Shown in pieces: positions 48,838 to 56,661 of a stretch of DNA of 64,000 nucleotides. This stretch comes from Sphingomonas sp. CBMAI 2297. Lineage in GTDB: Bacteria > Pseudomonadota > Alphaproteobacteria > Sphingomonadales > Sphingomonadaceae. The position numbers and the translations under genes were made by a program. Where the stretch lies: contig NZ_JAPDIR010000006.1 in the NCBI RefSeq assembly GCF_029870595.1, forward strand, positions 203,661 to 267,660, in the 5' to 3' direction. The notes under the pieces are model-generated. The model had not been told where the DNA came from. It made no database searches and worked only from the letters and a program-made list of their open reading frames with translations. Every line of letters begins with the position of its first letter. Within the stretch, counting starts at the first letter, position 1.

Positions 48838-49356
48838 ATGTGGCGTGAACTGACCGTAAATGAACTCGACCTGGTGGCCGGCGGACGCATCGCCGATGGT
48901 AAAGGCCATGTATGGCTTCCCGACGGCACCGTCGTCGTTGGCGACCTCGACTCCTTTGGCAGCGGTGGCGGCGGCCAGAACGGCGGCGCCGTCGATCCCG
49001 ATACCGGCTGGGACCCCGATGGCGACGACAATGGCAATGGCGTCCCGAACCAGTACGAACCGATCGTCGTGACCGCCAACAAGATCAAGGTCGGCGACGA
49101 TCACTATGCCTATGAGGCAAAAGGCCTCTACGTGATGTTCAAGGAATCCGACTGGCCCTGGAACAAGGGCGATGACGGTTATGTGGGAACCTTCAAGCCT
49201 AGCAATGCAGTGGAAGCCGAGTGGGTTCTCAATAGTGAAAGCGCTGTCGAGATAGGCGGGAAAGTCGAAGGAAGCCGGGGTCCCGCCTCGGGTAGCGGGG
49301 AAATTCAGGTGACCAACAAGGGCGGCATCACTAGCTATTGGAAGCGCATTGACTAA
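48838..49356 (+). CDS. Protein with double-glycine-type leader, unknown function
   Basis: 172 residues, ATG preceded by AAGGAG. The N-terminus MWRELTVNELDLVAGG fits the double-glycine leader pattern (ELxxxELxxVxGG) of bacteriocin- or microcin-type substrates that are cleaved and exported by peptidase-containing ABC transporters. The mature part is Gly/Asp/Asn-rich at first (SGGGGQNGGAVDPDTGWDPD), then a small folded domain with aromatic residues (YVMFKESDWPWNKGDDGYVG). No transporter gene lies nearby. Its last codons overlap a TTG start of the first hydrolase, so the two are probably co-translated. Confidence 0.75.
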   Translation: MWRELTVNELDLVAGGRIADGKGHVWLPDGTVVVGDLDSFGSGGGGQNGGAVDPDTGWDPDGDDNGNGVPNQYEPIVVTANKIKVGDDHYAYEAKGLYVMFKESDWPWNKGDDGYVGTFKPSNAVEAEWVLNSESAVEIGGKVEGSRGPASGSGEIQVTNKGGITSYWKRID

Positions 49357-50383
49357 CAATCGTTCAGTTCGCTTCTGCCTCGCCTTGGCAACGGTGGCGG
49401 CAACCCTCGCGGTTGCCGCCACCGCATTCTATTTCTTCGGGCGCCCGCGCATCTCCTGCGCATCCGGGATCGCCGGCCTGCGCCTCTCGGGCGCCGCAAG
49501 CTGCGAAACCGTCTCCAGCGGCTGGTGGCTAAGCTATACCGGCTCCGAAGGCCTGTGGCTCCAATATGCCGGGACTGACGGTCGCCCAAAATTCTTCGGC
49601 TTCCGCCCCGCCGTGCCTACCCTGAGCGGCAAGGTGATCGTGCGCATCCCGGGCGGCCCTGGCAATCCAGTCCAGGTGCCATGGGACAAGCTGGAGACGC
49701 GCTATTCACGCTGGCTGGTCTCGCTCGCGAGTCGATGCCAAGCACCGATCGTCAACCTTGCGTATACCGGAACCGCGCCGCGGCAGAATTATCCAGAAGA
49801 AGGCTTCTCGGCCGGTATCGCGGACGTGGCTGTCCAACGCGCCGAGATCGAGCGCGCCTATGGCGTGGAGAACGTCATCGTCGTGGCGGAAAGCATGGGA
49901 GGACTGTTGTATGCGGCGTCCCGGCCCGATCCCAGAGCAAAGGCCATCCTAATCAACCCGCTCCTGATGAGCCCCCTTGCATGGGACAAGGCACTGGCAT
50001 TGGACCTAGCGGAGCATAACGCCCGCGTTACACTCGGTAGGCGCTTGTTGTTGTTGGATACGCGAACCCGCCGATATGAATGGAAGAAGGTAATGAGCGA
50101 CGATCTGTGGGATTCGTATTTCGATCTTTCCCTACCGGTATCGCGCAAATCCCCCTTCGATTACCTCGCTGGCGACCATCCGAATACCTATGTGGTGTAC
50201 AGTTCGACCGATAGGGTTCTGGGAGGAGACTATGTCGCGGATTTCCGCGCGCGCGGCATCCATGTCTTCCCGATTGAAGATCTCGATCATGGCCTGCTCT
50301 TCGACGGCAAAGCCACCAATCGCGCCTTTGCGATCTTGGACGAGATCATTGAGCGCTGGTGTCCTGCCGATTCGTCGCCATAG
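49349..50383 (+). CDS. Exported or membrane-anchored alpha/beta hydrolase, copy 1
   Basis: 344 residues from a TTG at 49349 with GGAAG just upstream; the start lies inside the end of the GG-leader gene. An N-terminal hydrophobic segment (about 9-30) is a signal anchor or signal peptide. Then come IVRIPGGPGNPV (oxyanion loop), the nucleophile elbow VAESMGG near 178-184, an acid in YSSTDRVLGGDYV and His in EDLDHGLL. It is serine-hydrolase-like with Ala instead of Gly before the Glu-Ser. Cysteines near residues 36 and 52 may form a disulfide in the periplasm. Substrate unknown. A close paralogue follows. Confidence 0.78.
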   Translation: MTNNRSVRFCLALATVAATLAVAATAFYFFGRPRISCASGIAGLRLSGAASCETVSSGWWLSYTGSEGLWLQYAGTDGRPKFFGFRPAVPTLSGKVIVRIPGGPGNPVQVPWDKLETRYSRWLVSLASRCQAPIVNLAYTGTAPRQNYPEEGFSAGIADVAVQRAEIERAYGVENVIVVAESMGGLLYAASRPDPRAKAILINPLLMSPLAWDKALALDLAEHNARVTLGRRLLLLDTRTRRYEWKKVMSDDLWDSYFDLSLPVSRKSPFDYLAGDHPNTYVVYSSTDRVLGGDYVADFRARGIHVFPIEDLDHGLLFDGKATNRAFAILDEIIERWCPADSSP

Positions 50384-50443
50384 CCTTTTCGAGCGATCGG
50401 CATCTCTGCGGGAACCCACTGGCCCAAAACATTTGGAAGCCCT

Positions 50444-51469
50444 TTGACTAAGAAACGGCGGATACGCCCGATCCTAGTAACAATGGCGGCGACCCTCGCG
50501 GTTGCCGCCATCGCATTCTATTTCTTCGGGCGCCCGCGTATCTCCTGCGCATCCGGGATCGCCAGCATGCGCCTCTCAGGCGCTGCAAGCTGCGAAACCG
50601 TCTCCAGCGGCTGGTGGCTCCGCTATGCCGGCTCCGAGGGCCTGTGGTTGCAATATGCCGGCACCGACGGTCGCCCGAAATTCTTCGTCTTTCGCCCCGC
50701 CATGTCCACCTTGAGCGGCAAGGTGATCGTGCGCATCCCGGGCGGCCCGGGCGATCCCGTCCAGACACCTTGGAACAATATGAAGGCCCCATATCCTCGC
50801 TGGCTGGCCTCTCTCGCTAGCCGCTGCCGCGCGCCGATCGTCAACCTTGCCTATACCGGAACCGCGCCGCGACAAAATCATCCGAAAGAAGGCTTCTCGG
50901 CCGGTGTCGTGGATGTGGCCGCCCAGCGCGCCGAGATCGAGCGTGCCTATGGCGCGGAAAACGTCATCGTCGTGGCGGAAAGTCTCGGAGGGCTTATGTA
51001 TTCGGCGTCCCGGCCCGACCCCAAGGCGAAGGCCATCCTGATCAATCCGCTCCTGATGAGCCCCCTTGGATGGGACAGGAGGCTCGCATGGTCGCAAACG
51101 AAACATAATGCGCGCATTGTTCTGGGCGAGCGCCTGCTGCTGTTGGACGATCGGACGGGCCGGTATGAATGGAAGACGGTCAGAAGCGATGACCTAAGGG
51201 CATCCTATTTCGATCTTTCCCTGCCGATCTCGCGCAAATCCGCTCTTGACCACCTCGATGGCGACTATCCGAATATCCATGTGGTCTACAGTTCGACCGA
51301 CCGGGTCCTGGGCGGAGACTATGTCGCCGATTTCCGCGCGCGCGGCATCCATGTCTTTCCGATCGAGGATCTCGATCACGACTTGCAGTTCGGCAGCAAG
51401 GCCACTGATCGCGCCTACGCGATCCTGAACGAGATCACCGCGCGCTGGTGCCCTGCGGATCAAGGCTAG
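50444..51469 (+). CDS. Exported or membrane-anchored alpha/beta hydrolase, copy 2
   Basis: 341 residues, TTG start again with GGAAG upstream. Long identical stretches with copy 1 (FYFFGRPRISCASGIA, YVADFRARGIHVFPIEDLDH) show a recent tandem duplication. The elbow is VAESLGG; the acid and His are kept (the His lies in EDLDHDLQ). The 20 bp before the start (TTGGAAGCCCTTTGACTAAG) mirror the end of the GG-leader gene before copy 1, so the duplicated unit included that junction but not the rest of the leader gene. Substrate unknown. Confidence 0.78.
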   Translation: MTKKRRIRPILVTMAATLAVAAIAFYFFGRPRISCASGIASMRLSGAASCETVSSGWWLRYAGSEGLWLQYAGTDGRPKFFVFRPAMSTLSGKVIVRIPGGPGDPVQTPWNNMKAPYPRWLASLASRCRAPIVNLAYTGTAPRQNHPKEGFSAGVVDVAAQRAEIERAYGAENVIVVAESLGGLMYSASRPDPKAKAILINPLLMSPLGWDRRLAWSQTKHNARIVLGERLLLLDDRTGRYEWKTVRSDDLRASYFDLSLPISRKSALDHLDGDYPNIHVVYSSTDRVLGGDYVADFRARGIHVFPIEDLDHDLQFGSKATDRAYAILNEITARWCPADQG

Positions 51470-51498
51470 GGGCCGGCCGCACGGGCGCGACCGGCCCC
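51469..51498. terminator. Shared hairpin between convergent genes
   Basis: GGGGCCGG ... CCGGCCCC, 8-bp perfect stem with a 14-nt loop, between the stop of hydrolase 2 and that of the convergent secreted protein. There is no clear T-run, so it may act as a structural block or a weak terminator. Confidence 0.4.
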
Positions 51499-51504
51499 GG
51501 ACCT

Positions 51505-52152
51505 TCAGATCGCGATCTCGGTCCACTCGATCGTCGAGCCGCCGCCGCTCTGGGACTGGTTGCTGCTCGTGTTGTAGGCACCCATCTTCGGATAGAAATA
51601 GCGGCCGCTCTTGAGGCTGCCGTCATAGACGGTGCCGGCCTTGTCTCCGTCCGGGTTCGATTTCTGGCAGACGACGCCGTTGATCCGATATTGCGGGCTC
51701 TGGCCGGTGCTGACCGAGACGCTCACATCATAGGTGCTGCCCACCACCACGGTCGGCGCGCCGCTGCACACCTGGCTGCCCTGCACGACGTAGAATTCGT
51801 AATTGCCCCCCGATTTGGGCCGCACGGCAAGCTGGGTGATCGGCTCGGAAGGCCCCGAGGTCGCGCCCGCGGCGACGACGTTGAGCACCTGCATCACGCT
51901 CACATATTTTCCGCCGCTCACCAGCTTGAACCGGCCGCTCGCCGAAGCGCCGGTGGTGCTGGAGGTGCCGCGCAGCTCGGCGCGGCCAGGCGTGCTGTCG
52001 GTGCGCTGCTGGATGACGAAACGCTTGCCGCCGCTGATGTTGGTGATGCTCCCGCCGGAATCGGTGTCGGTCGTATAGGCCCAGGCAACGCCGGTGGTGG
52101 CGAGGATCAGGCCGGCCGCCGCGAGCGCGGCGGCGCGATTGCGCATGAACAT
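51505..52152 (-). CDS. Secreted jelly-roll protein resembling alginate lyase family PL7
   Basis: 215 residues from the ATG at 52152 (GGAGA 9 bp upstream; ATG 52167 possible). It has a signal peptide (AAALAAAGLILATTGVAWA). Features recalling PL7 are TDSTPGRAELRG (the R-x-ELR motif) and the C-terminal RYFYPKMGAYNTSSNQSQ (YFKxGxYNQ-like). However, the PL7 catalytic Q-I/V-H is replaced by VMQVLN, with no His. It may be a binding protein or an inactive lyase. Two Cys near 150 and 185 may pair. Confidence 0.6.
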   Translation of the reverse strand: MFMRNRAAALAAAGLILATTGVAWAYTTDTDSGGSITNISGGKRFVIQQRTDSTPGRAELRGTSSTTGASASGRFKLVSGGKYVSVMQVLNVVAAGATSGPSEPITQLAVRPKSGGNYEFYVVQGSQVCSGAPTVVVGSTYDVSVSVSTGQSPQYRINGVVCQKSNPDGDKAGTVYDGSLKSGRYFYPKMGAYNTSSNQSQSGGGSTIEWTEIAI

Positions 52153-52270
52153 GGCATCTTTCTCCATCGCCTCCTTGGTTGCTCGGCAGGTCTCGTGGGA
52201 GCCGAAGCCCGTGCCGCCGATCGGAGCAGCGTGTCGCGTGTCAGGCCAATTGGCAAGGCCGATATGCGCC

Positions 52271-52305
52271 AAAATGAAGGGGCCGGCACCCATGGCACCA
52301 GCCCC
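52271..52305 (-). terminator. Terminator for the 246-aa secreted protein gene
   Basis: On the minus strand GGGGCTGGTGCC-ATG-GGTGCCGGCCCC (12-bp stem with G:U pairs) followed by TTCATTTT, about 20 bp after the stop at 52324. Confidence 0.6.
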
Positions 52306-52323
52306 TCCCCATCGCCCGGGCGA

Positions 52324-53064
52324 TTACTTCGTCCCGCCCATCACCTTCTTCTGGACATATTCGACAAAGTCCTTGGCATAGGCGTCGCGCAGCTCGGCCT
52401 TGGCGGCCTCCAGCTTCTCCGGCGTCTTGGGCGGAAAGTCCTCCAGGGGGTTCTTCACCTGGCCGGTCGCCGTCCTGGTGGCGATCTGCTTGTCCCCGAA
52501 CTCCCGATAGATCCAGCCGGTGAACAGATTGGAGCCGTACATCATCGCCTTGTGGTAGAAGATGTGCGTGGTGATCAGCTCGGCATAGCAGCCATGCGTC
52601 GAATCGGTGATCCGCTTGCCGGCCTTGATCCGGGCATTCAGCGCCTTGACCTGGGCCTTGAGCGCGGGATCCTTCTTCAGATCCTCGTTGAACGGCGTCG
52701 GCTCCTCGACGACGATCCGATAGCCCTTGAGCTTCAGCGTTTGCGCGATGCCGAGCTTGTTGAGCTCCGCCATCTGGACGTCCGGTCCCAGATATTCACG
52801 CATCAGATCCTTGACCGTCTGTACCCGCCCCTTGTGCGCGGCATCATCGGCCAGCGCACCGACAAGGCCGAAGCCCGAAAGCAGGCCCGAGTTGAAGCCC
52901 AGATAATTGTGCGTCGGCCAAACGTGCAGCTCGCACGGCATCGCCGCGTCGGATGCGGCCGTTTCCGCGGCGACGGGCGCAGGCGCGACGCCCTCCTGCG
53001 CCATGGCCGGCACGGCGAACAGGGCAGCCGCGCAGGCGGCCGCCGAAAGCAGCTTGGTATTCAT
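52324..53064 (-). CDS. Secreted protein of unknown function
   Basis: 246 residues from the ATG at 53064 with AAGGGGGA upstream; the longer frame to 53199 has no such site. Signal peptide NTKLLSAAACAAALFAVPAM, cleaved before QEG. The mature part is mixed alpha/beta with HVWPTHNYLGFNSGLLSGFG, THGCYAELITTHIFYHKAMM and a helical C-terminus (KAELRDAYAKDFVEYVQKKV). Two Cys may form a disulfide. No family recognised. It is monocistronic, with its own terminator, and divergent from rplK. Confidence 0.75.
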   Translation of the reverse strand: MNTKLLSAAACAAALFAVPAMAQEGVAPAPVAAETAASDAAMPCELHVWPTHNYLGFNSGLLSGFGLVGALADDAAHKGRVQTVKDLMREYLGPDVQMAELNKLGIAQTLKLKGYRIVVEEPTPFNEDLKKDPALKAQVKALNARIKAGKRITDSTHGCYAELITTHIFYHKAMMYGSNLFTGWIYREFGDKQIATRTATGQVKNPLEDFPPKTPEKLEAAKAELRDAYAKDFVEYVQKKVMGGTK

Positions 53065-53146
53065 GCATTCCCCCTTGTTAACCCCAGCCGGTTTGAACAT
53101 GGCGCGGTTTGCCGGGCAAGGGATGACCTGCCGTCCCGCACCGGCA

Positions 53147-53175
53147 TTGCCTTTCGCATCGGAATAGGCTAGGCA
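53147..53175 (+). promoter_or_regulatory. Promoter of rplK-rplA
   Basis: TTGCCT, 17 bp, TAGGCA, about 120 bp upstream of rplK. It shares the TTGC...TAG layout with the secE promoter. The leader could carry the L1 autoregulatory site known in this operon, but no clear copy was identified. Confidence 0.55.
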
Positions 53176-53294
53176 CGCGCCCTTCCAAAGCGACAGCAAT
53201 GGAAATCCGCGGGAGGCCGTGTCCGCACGGCCGCTTTACCGCTCGACTTGATCAGGGGCCCGAGCTTCGCGACGGCCCCGCGAAAGAGAGTGAC

Positions 53295-53726
53295 ATGGCA
53301 AAGAAGATTACCGGCTATATCAAGCTGCAGGTGCCTGCGGGCTCTGCCAACCCCTCGCCGCCGATCGGCCCTGCCCTGGGTCAGCGCGGCGTGAACATCA
53401 TGGAATTCTGCAAGGCGTTCAACGCCCAGACCGGCGACGTGGAAAAGGGCACCCCGCTCCCCACCGTCATCACCGTCTATGCGGACCGTTCGTTCTCGTT
53501 CGAGACCAAGACCCCGCCGGCGACCTATCTGATCAAGAAGGCCGCGAACCTGAAGTCGGGCTCGAAGGAGCCGGGCAAGGTTTCGGCCGGAAAGATCGCG
53601 CGCTCGAAGCTGAGCGAGATCGCCCAGGTCAAGATGAAGGACCTGAACGCTAACGATATCGAGGCGGCCACCCGCATCATCGAGGGCTCGGCCCGCGCGA
53701 TGGGCCTCCAGGTTGTGGAGGGCTAA
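53295..53726 (+). CDS. rplK: 50S ribosomal protein L11
   Basis: 143 residues from the ATG at 53295. [20 protein letters not shown] and [19 protein letters not shown] are the invariant L11 N-terminal sequence, and [11 protein letters not shown] the C-terminus. It binds 23S rRNA at the GTPase centre and is needed for RelA activation. The next start is 5 bp downstream. Confidence 0.98.
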   Translation: MAKKITGYIKLQVPAGSANPSPPIGPALGQRGVNIMEFCKAFNAQTGDVEKGTPLPTVITVYADRSFSFETKTPPATYLIKKAANLKSGSKEPGKVSAGKIARSKLSEIAQVKMKDLNANDIEAATRIIEGSARAMGLQVVEG

Positions 53727-53730
53727 GGAC

Positions 53731-54423
53731 ATGGCGAAGCTGACCAAGAAGCAGAAGACCTGGACCGTCGACAGCGAGAAGCTGCACGGCATCGACGAAG
53801 CGATCGCGCTGGTGAAGTCGGGCGCCACCTCGAAGTTCGACGAGACCATCGAAGTCGCGCTCAACCTGGGCGTCGACCCGCGTCACGCCGACCAGATGGT
53901 CCGCGGCGTCGTCACGCTGCCCAAGGGCACCGGCAAGACCGTGCGCGTCGGCGTGTTCGCCAAGGGCGCCAAGGCCGATGAGGCCCGCGAGGCCGGTGCG
54001 GACGTCGTCGGCGCCGAGGACCTGCTCGAGATCGTCCAGGGCGGCAAGATCGAGTTCGACCGCTGCATCGCGACCCCGGACATGATGGGCCTGGTCGGCC
54101 GCCTCGGCAAGGTACTGGGCCCCAAGGGCCTGATGCCGAACCCGAAGCTCGGCACCGTGACCATGAACGTCGCCGAGGCCGTCAAGGCCGCCAAGGGCGG
54201 TCAGGTCGAGTACCGGGTCGAGAAGGCCGGCATCATCCACTCGGGCATCGGCAAGGCGTCGTTCCCGGCGGAAGACCTGCGCGCGAACTTCGACGCGCTG
54301 GTCGACGCGGTGGTCAAGGCCAAGCCGTCGGGCGCCAAGGGCAAGTATCTGAAGAAGGTCGCGCTCAGCTCGACCATGGGCCAGGGCGTGAAGGTCGACG
54401 TCGCGGAAGTCGCGACCGCCTGA
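53731..54423 (+). CDS. rplA: 50S ribosomal protein L1
   Basis: 230 residues from the ATG at 53731 (GGAG/AAGGA upstream); the frame opening at 53713 overlaps rplK. It has [20 protein letters not shown], then [17 protein letters not shown] (the L1 signature). It forms the L1 stalk and represses its own operon in many bacteria. It ends before a strong terminator, so rplJ-rplL are not in the same unit here. Confidence 0.98.
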   Translation: MAKLTKKQKTWTVDSEKLHGIDEAIALVKSGATSKFDETIEVALNLGVDPRHADQMVRGVVTLPKGTGKTVRVGVFAKGAKADEAREAGADVVGAEDLLEIVQGGKIEFDRCIATPDMMGLVGRLGKVLGPKGLMPNPKLGTVTMNVAEAVKAAKGGQVEYRVEKAGIIHSGIGKASFPAEDLRANFDALVDAVVKAKPSGAKGKYLKKVALSSTMGQGVKVDVAEVATA

Positions 54424-54449
54424 TCGAGCGGCACCGCCGAACAAGGAAC

Positions 54450-54480
54450 GGGCCGGGGGAGCGATCCTCCGGCCCTTTTC
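54450..54480 (+). terminator. Terminator after rplA
   Basis: GGGCCGGGGGA, short loop, TCCTCCGGCCC then TTTTCC, 27 bp after the rplA stop. Confidence 0.85.
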
Positions 54481-54503
54481 CTTGCGTGCGTCCGCAGGCA
54501 ACG

Positions 54504-54537
54504 AAAAAGGGCCGAAGGCACAGCCTCCGGCCCTTTT
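54504..54537 (-). terminator. Second terminator facing the regulatory cluster
   Basis: AAAAAGGGCCGAAGG...CCTCCGGCCCTTTT. The stem has A-run and T-run on opposite sides, so it can stop transcription from both directions. It mainly serves the minus-strand operon ending at 54563. Confidence 0.75.
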
Positions 54538-54562
54538 CTGCCTCCCCGACGAAAGGGGCGGC

Positions 54563-55027
54563 TCAGACTACGGGATCGCCCGGCAAGGGTGTTTCCGCCT
54601 TCCACACGCTCCGCACACGGCGGGCCCAGTCGTCGACCCGGCGGATCGCCTCTTCGGTCAGCGTGACGATGCCCGCCCGATTGTCCATCGGGTTGGGCGA
54701 GCGCACCACCAGCCCGGCACTCTCCAGCAGGGCAAGGTGGCGGATCGCGGTGTTCTGCGGCGCGCCGCTGCCGATACAGGCACTGCTCACCGATACCGGG
54801 CGCCCCTTGGCGGCGGCGAGGTACAGGTCGAGCAATATGTCCCAGGTCGGCTCGCGGAACTGCCCCGCGATCGGTCCGAACGCATCGTCGCGCAGCCGGC
54901 GGGCGCGGTAGACGCCTTCCACCAGATCCGCTGCGGTTCCGGTGAACGCCACGCCCCCGCCAGCCGGCTTGGGCGGGATCATCGGCCGGTCTCGCAGACG
55001 ATATACGGAGTCGTCCGCCTCAGCCAT
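54563..55027 (-). CDS. Winged-helix (MarR-like) transcriptional regulator
   Basis: 154 residues. Around residues 60-140 there is a wHTH: PTWDILLDLYLAAAKGRPVS, SSACIGSGAPQNTAIRHLAL (recognition region), LLESAGLVVRSPNPMDNRAG (wing), VTLTEEAIRRVDDWARRVR. This fits MarR-type organisation, with a ~45-residue N-terminal extension. Ligand unknown. It is the last gene of a four-gene minus-strand cluster with a membrane protein and a LuxR-type regulator. Confidence 0.75.
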   Translation of the reverse strand: MAEADDSVYRLRDRPMIPPKPAGGGVAFTGTAADLVEGVYRARRLRDDAFGPIAGQFREPTWDILLDLYLAAAKGRPVSVSSACIGSGAPQNTAIRHLALLESAGLVVRSPNPMDNRAGIVTLTEEAIRRVDDWARRVRSVWKAETPLPGDPVV

Positions 55028-55042
55028 GATGAGCCTCCTTCG

Positions 55043-55474
55043 TCAGGACCAGGCGGGATCCGCCCCGTAGCGTTTGAGCCGCTGCCGATGCCGCGCGGCG
55101 CCGATGGCGATCAGCAGCGGACCGGGATAGTTCCACGCGGCGTTCGCCACCGCATAGGACCATGGCATCAGCGAAGGCGTGAGCATCAGCAGATGCGTCA
55201 CCACGATGTTGAGATACACCGCGGACAGCCACATCGGCCAATAGCGCTGCGCCCGCAGCGACAGCAGCATGGTGCTGAGGAACATGCCCGAATCGACCGC
55301 GAGCAGCCCCACCTCCATCTTCTGGAAGCGATATTGGCCGGCTACCGGCGCGAAGTGCGAGGCGATGATCGCCACCACCAGGATGAGCACTGCGAGGCGC
55401 TCCGGCAAGCCGCCACGCGTTACCGCGTAGAGACAGCAAAGGAGCAGCACGACCAGATAGACGAGCACGTTCAT
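55043..55474 (-). CDS. Small integral membrane protein, unknown function
   Basis: 143 residues from the ATG at 55474 (a TTG at 55492 is possible). Four hydrophobic segments: NVLVYLVVLLLCCLYAV, LAVLILVVAIIASHFA, VDSGMFLSTMLLSLRAQRYW and AVYLNIVVTHLLMLTPSLMP, with a basic C-terminus (RHRQRLKRYG). No family recognised. It is 15 bp upstream of the winged-helix gene, so probably co-transcribed. Confidence 0.65.
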   Translation of the reverse strand: MNVLVYLVVLLLCCLYAVTRGGLPERLAVLILVVAIIASHFAPVAGQYRFQKMEVGLLAVDSGMFLSTMLLSLRAQRYWPMWLSAVYLNIVVTHLLMLTPSLMPWSYAVANAAWNYPGPLLIAIGAARHRQRLKRYGADPAWS

Positions 55475-55519
55475 ATGGCGCGACCGCACCAACGAACCCC
55501 AGCCAAGTCAAGGCCCCCC

Positions 55520-55870
55520 TCATGCTGCGACGGTGAGCGGAAGAATTTCCGCCTCGCCACGGGGGTCGTCATGACCCGGAGTCTCGAAGATGTCGCCTGC
55601 CCCGAGCACCTGGTGCCGCATGCCGACGCCGCGCAGCTCGCCATGCGCCTTCTTGATGTCCGACATCGCGCCGAACACCTTGGCCGTGGCCGCGCCGACA
55701 TAGTCGACCGCGTCCTGCGCCTCGAGCGGATGGAAAGTGCCGTCGGCCCGCGCGGTGAGAACCGCGGTGCCCATCGCAAGCACCTTGAGCGCAGCTTCGT
55801 TTACCGCGACTTCCGCAGGCCGCAGCGAGCGGGCGATGCGCACGGCAGCAATCTTCTTCGGAGACGTCAT
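55520..55870 (-). CDS. Conserved-looking small protein, unknown function
   Basis: 116 residues with an AAGGAGGA Shine-Dalgarno before the ATG. Mostly helical (EAALKVLAMGTAVLTARADG, DAVDYVGAATAKVFGAMSDI), soluble, no signal peptide. No family recognised. It sits between the LuxR-type regulator and the membrane protein. Confidence 0.65.
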   Translation of the reverse strand: MTSPKKIAAVRIARSLRPAEVAVNEAALKVLAMGTAVLTARADGTFHPLEAQDAVDYVGAATAKVFGAMSDIKKAHGELRGVGMRHQVLGAGDIFETPGHDDPRGEAEILPLTVAA

Positions 55871-55938
55871 GAGTCCTCCTTCGCGCAGCGGAAGGGCTGC
55901 GACGGATCTGGATTGAGTGGTTCAAAAAGAGGCCGGAG

Positions 55939-56415
55939 CTAGCCGGTAATGCGCCAGAGCGCCCCCAAGCCATTGAGGAAATTGGCCACCGCGATCAGCA
56001 TCAGCAGCGCGAGACCGAAGATCCACATCAGCCGGTTGAACGGGTCGAGATCATTTGTTTGCTTCCCCTGCCTCAGAAACGGAACCCGAAAACGCGGTTC
56101 GGCTTCGGACCGTTTCGGAGGCAATGGAACCTCGGAATGCACCGTTTCGGCAAGGTCCACCGGCTCGGCCCCCAAATTTTGGGGGGGCGTTTCCGGGGCC
56201 TGCGGAGAGAGATGCTCGTGCGCGGCAAGGATGCGGGCGGCCTCGCGCCGGCTCGAAACCCCCAATGTGCGCGCCGCTTCCTTCAAATAGCCATCGACCG
56301 TGAGGGGCGAGAGCCCAAGCGTAAGGGCGATTTCCTTGGACGACATGCCGCGCGCGACGAGCCGCAGGCAATCGCGTTCGCGCGCTGTGAGTTGATCGAT
56401 CGTCCCGGTCACCAT
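55939..56415 (-). CDS. LuxR-type HTH regulator with C-terminal membrane anchor
   Basis: 158 residues. Residues 8-65 are a clear LuxR/GerE DNA-binding domain (LTARERDCLRLVARGMSSKE, IALTLGLSPLTVDGYLKEA). A Pro-rich linker follows, then one membrane helix near the C-terminus (LMWIFGLALLMLIAVANFLN). The usual N-terminal receiver or ligand domain is missing. The layout suggests a membrane-tethered regulator that senses at the membrane or is released by proteolysis. It heads the cluster read towards 54563. Confidence 0.82.
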   Translation of the reverse strand: MVTGTIDQLTARERDCLRLVARGMSSKEIALTLGLSPLTVDGYLKEAARTLGVSSRREAARILAAHEHLSPQAPETPPQNLGAEPVDLAETVHSEVPLPPKRSEAEPRFRVPFLRQGKQTNDLDPFNRLMWIFGLALLMLIAVANFLNGLGALWRITG

Positions 56416-56661
56416 CGCTGCCAGCTTTTAGCCATCGCGCGCGCGAATCCAACCGAGTTGGTGCGATTTTCAGCGGTTTCCGTTGTGAAAGGTGAATAGG
56501 AAAAATTGACCGCAGCCGGCTGGGAATCCAGCCGAAATGGCTTTCCCCTCCGCTTCCGGACCGCCCGCGATTCCGGGCTCGGCCGAACCGCCATAGTGCG
56601 CTTCCTTCCCCCCGACGTAACAAGCATAGTAACGTACTGACAACGAAGGGGGAGAGGCGAT
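56416..56661. other. Divergent intergenic region
   Basis: 246 bp between the LuxR-type gene and the secreted 598-aa gene. It contains two GTAAC direct repeats (about 56617-56634) near the start of the plus-strand gene, but no confident promoter boxes. The Shine-Dalgarno GGGGGAGAGG for 56662 is strong. Confidence 0.4.
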
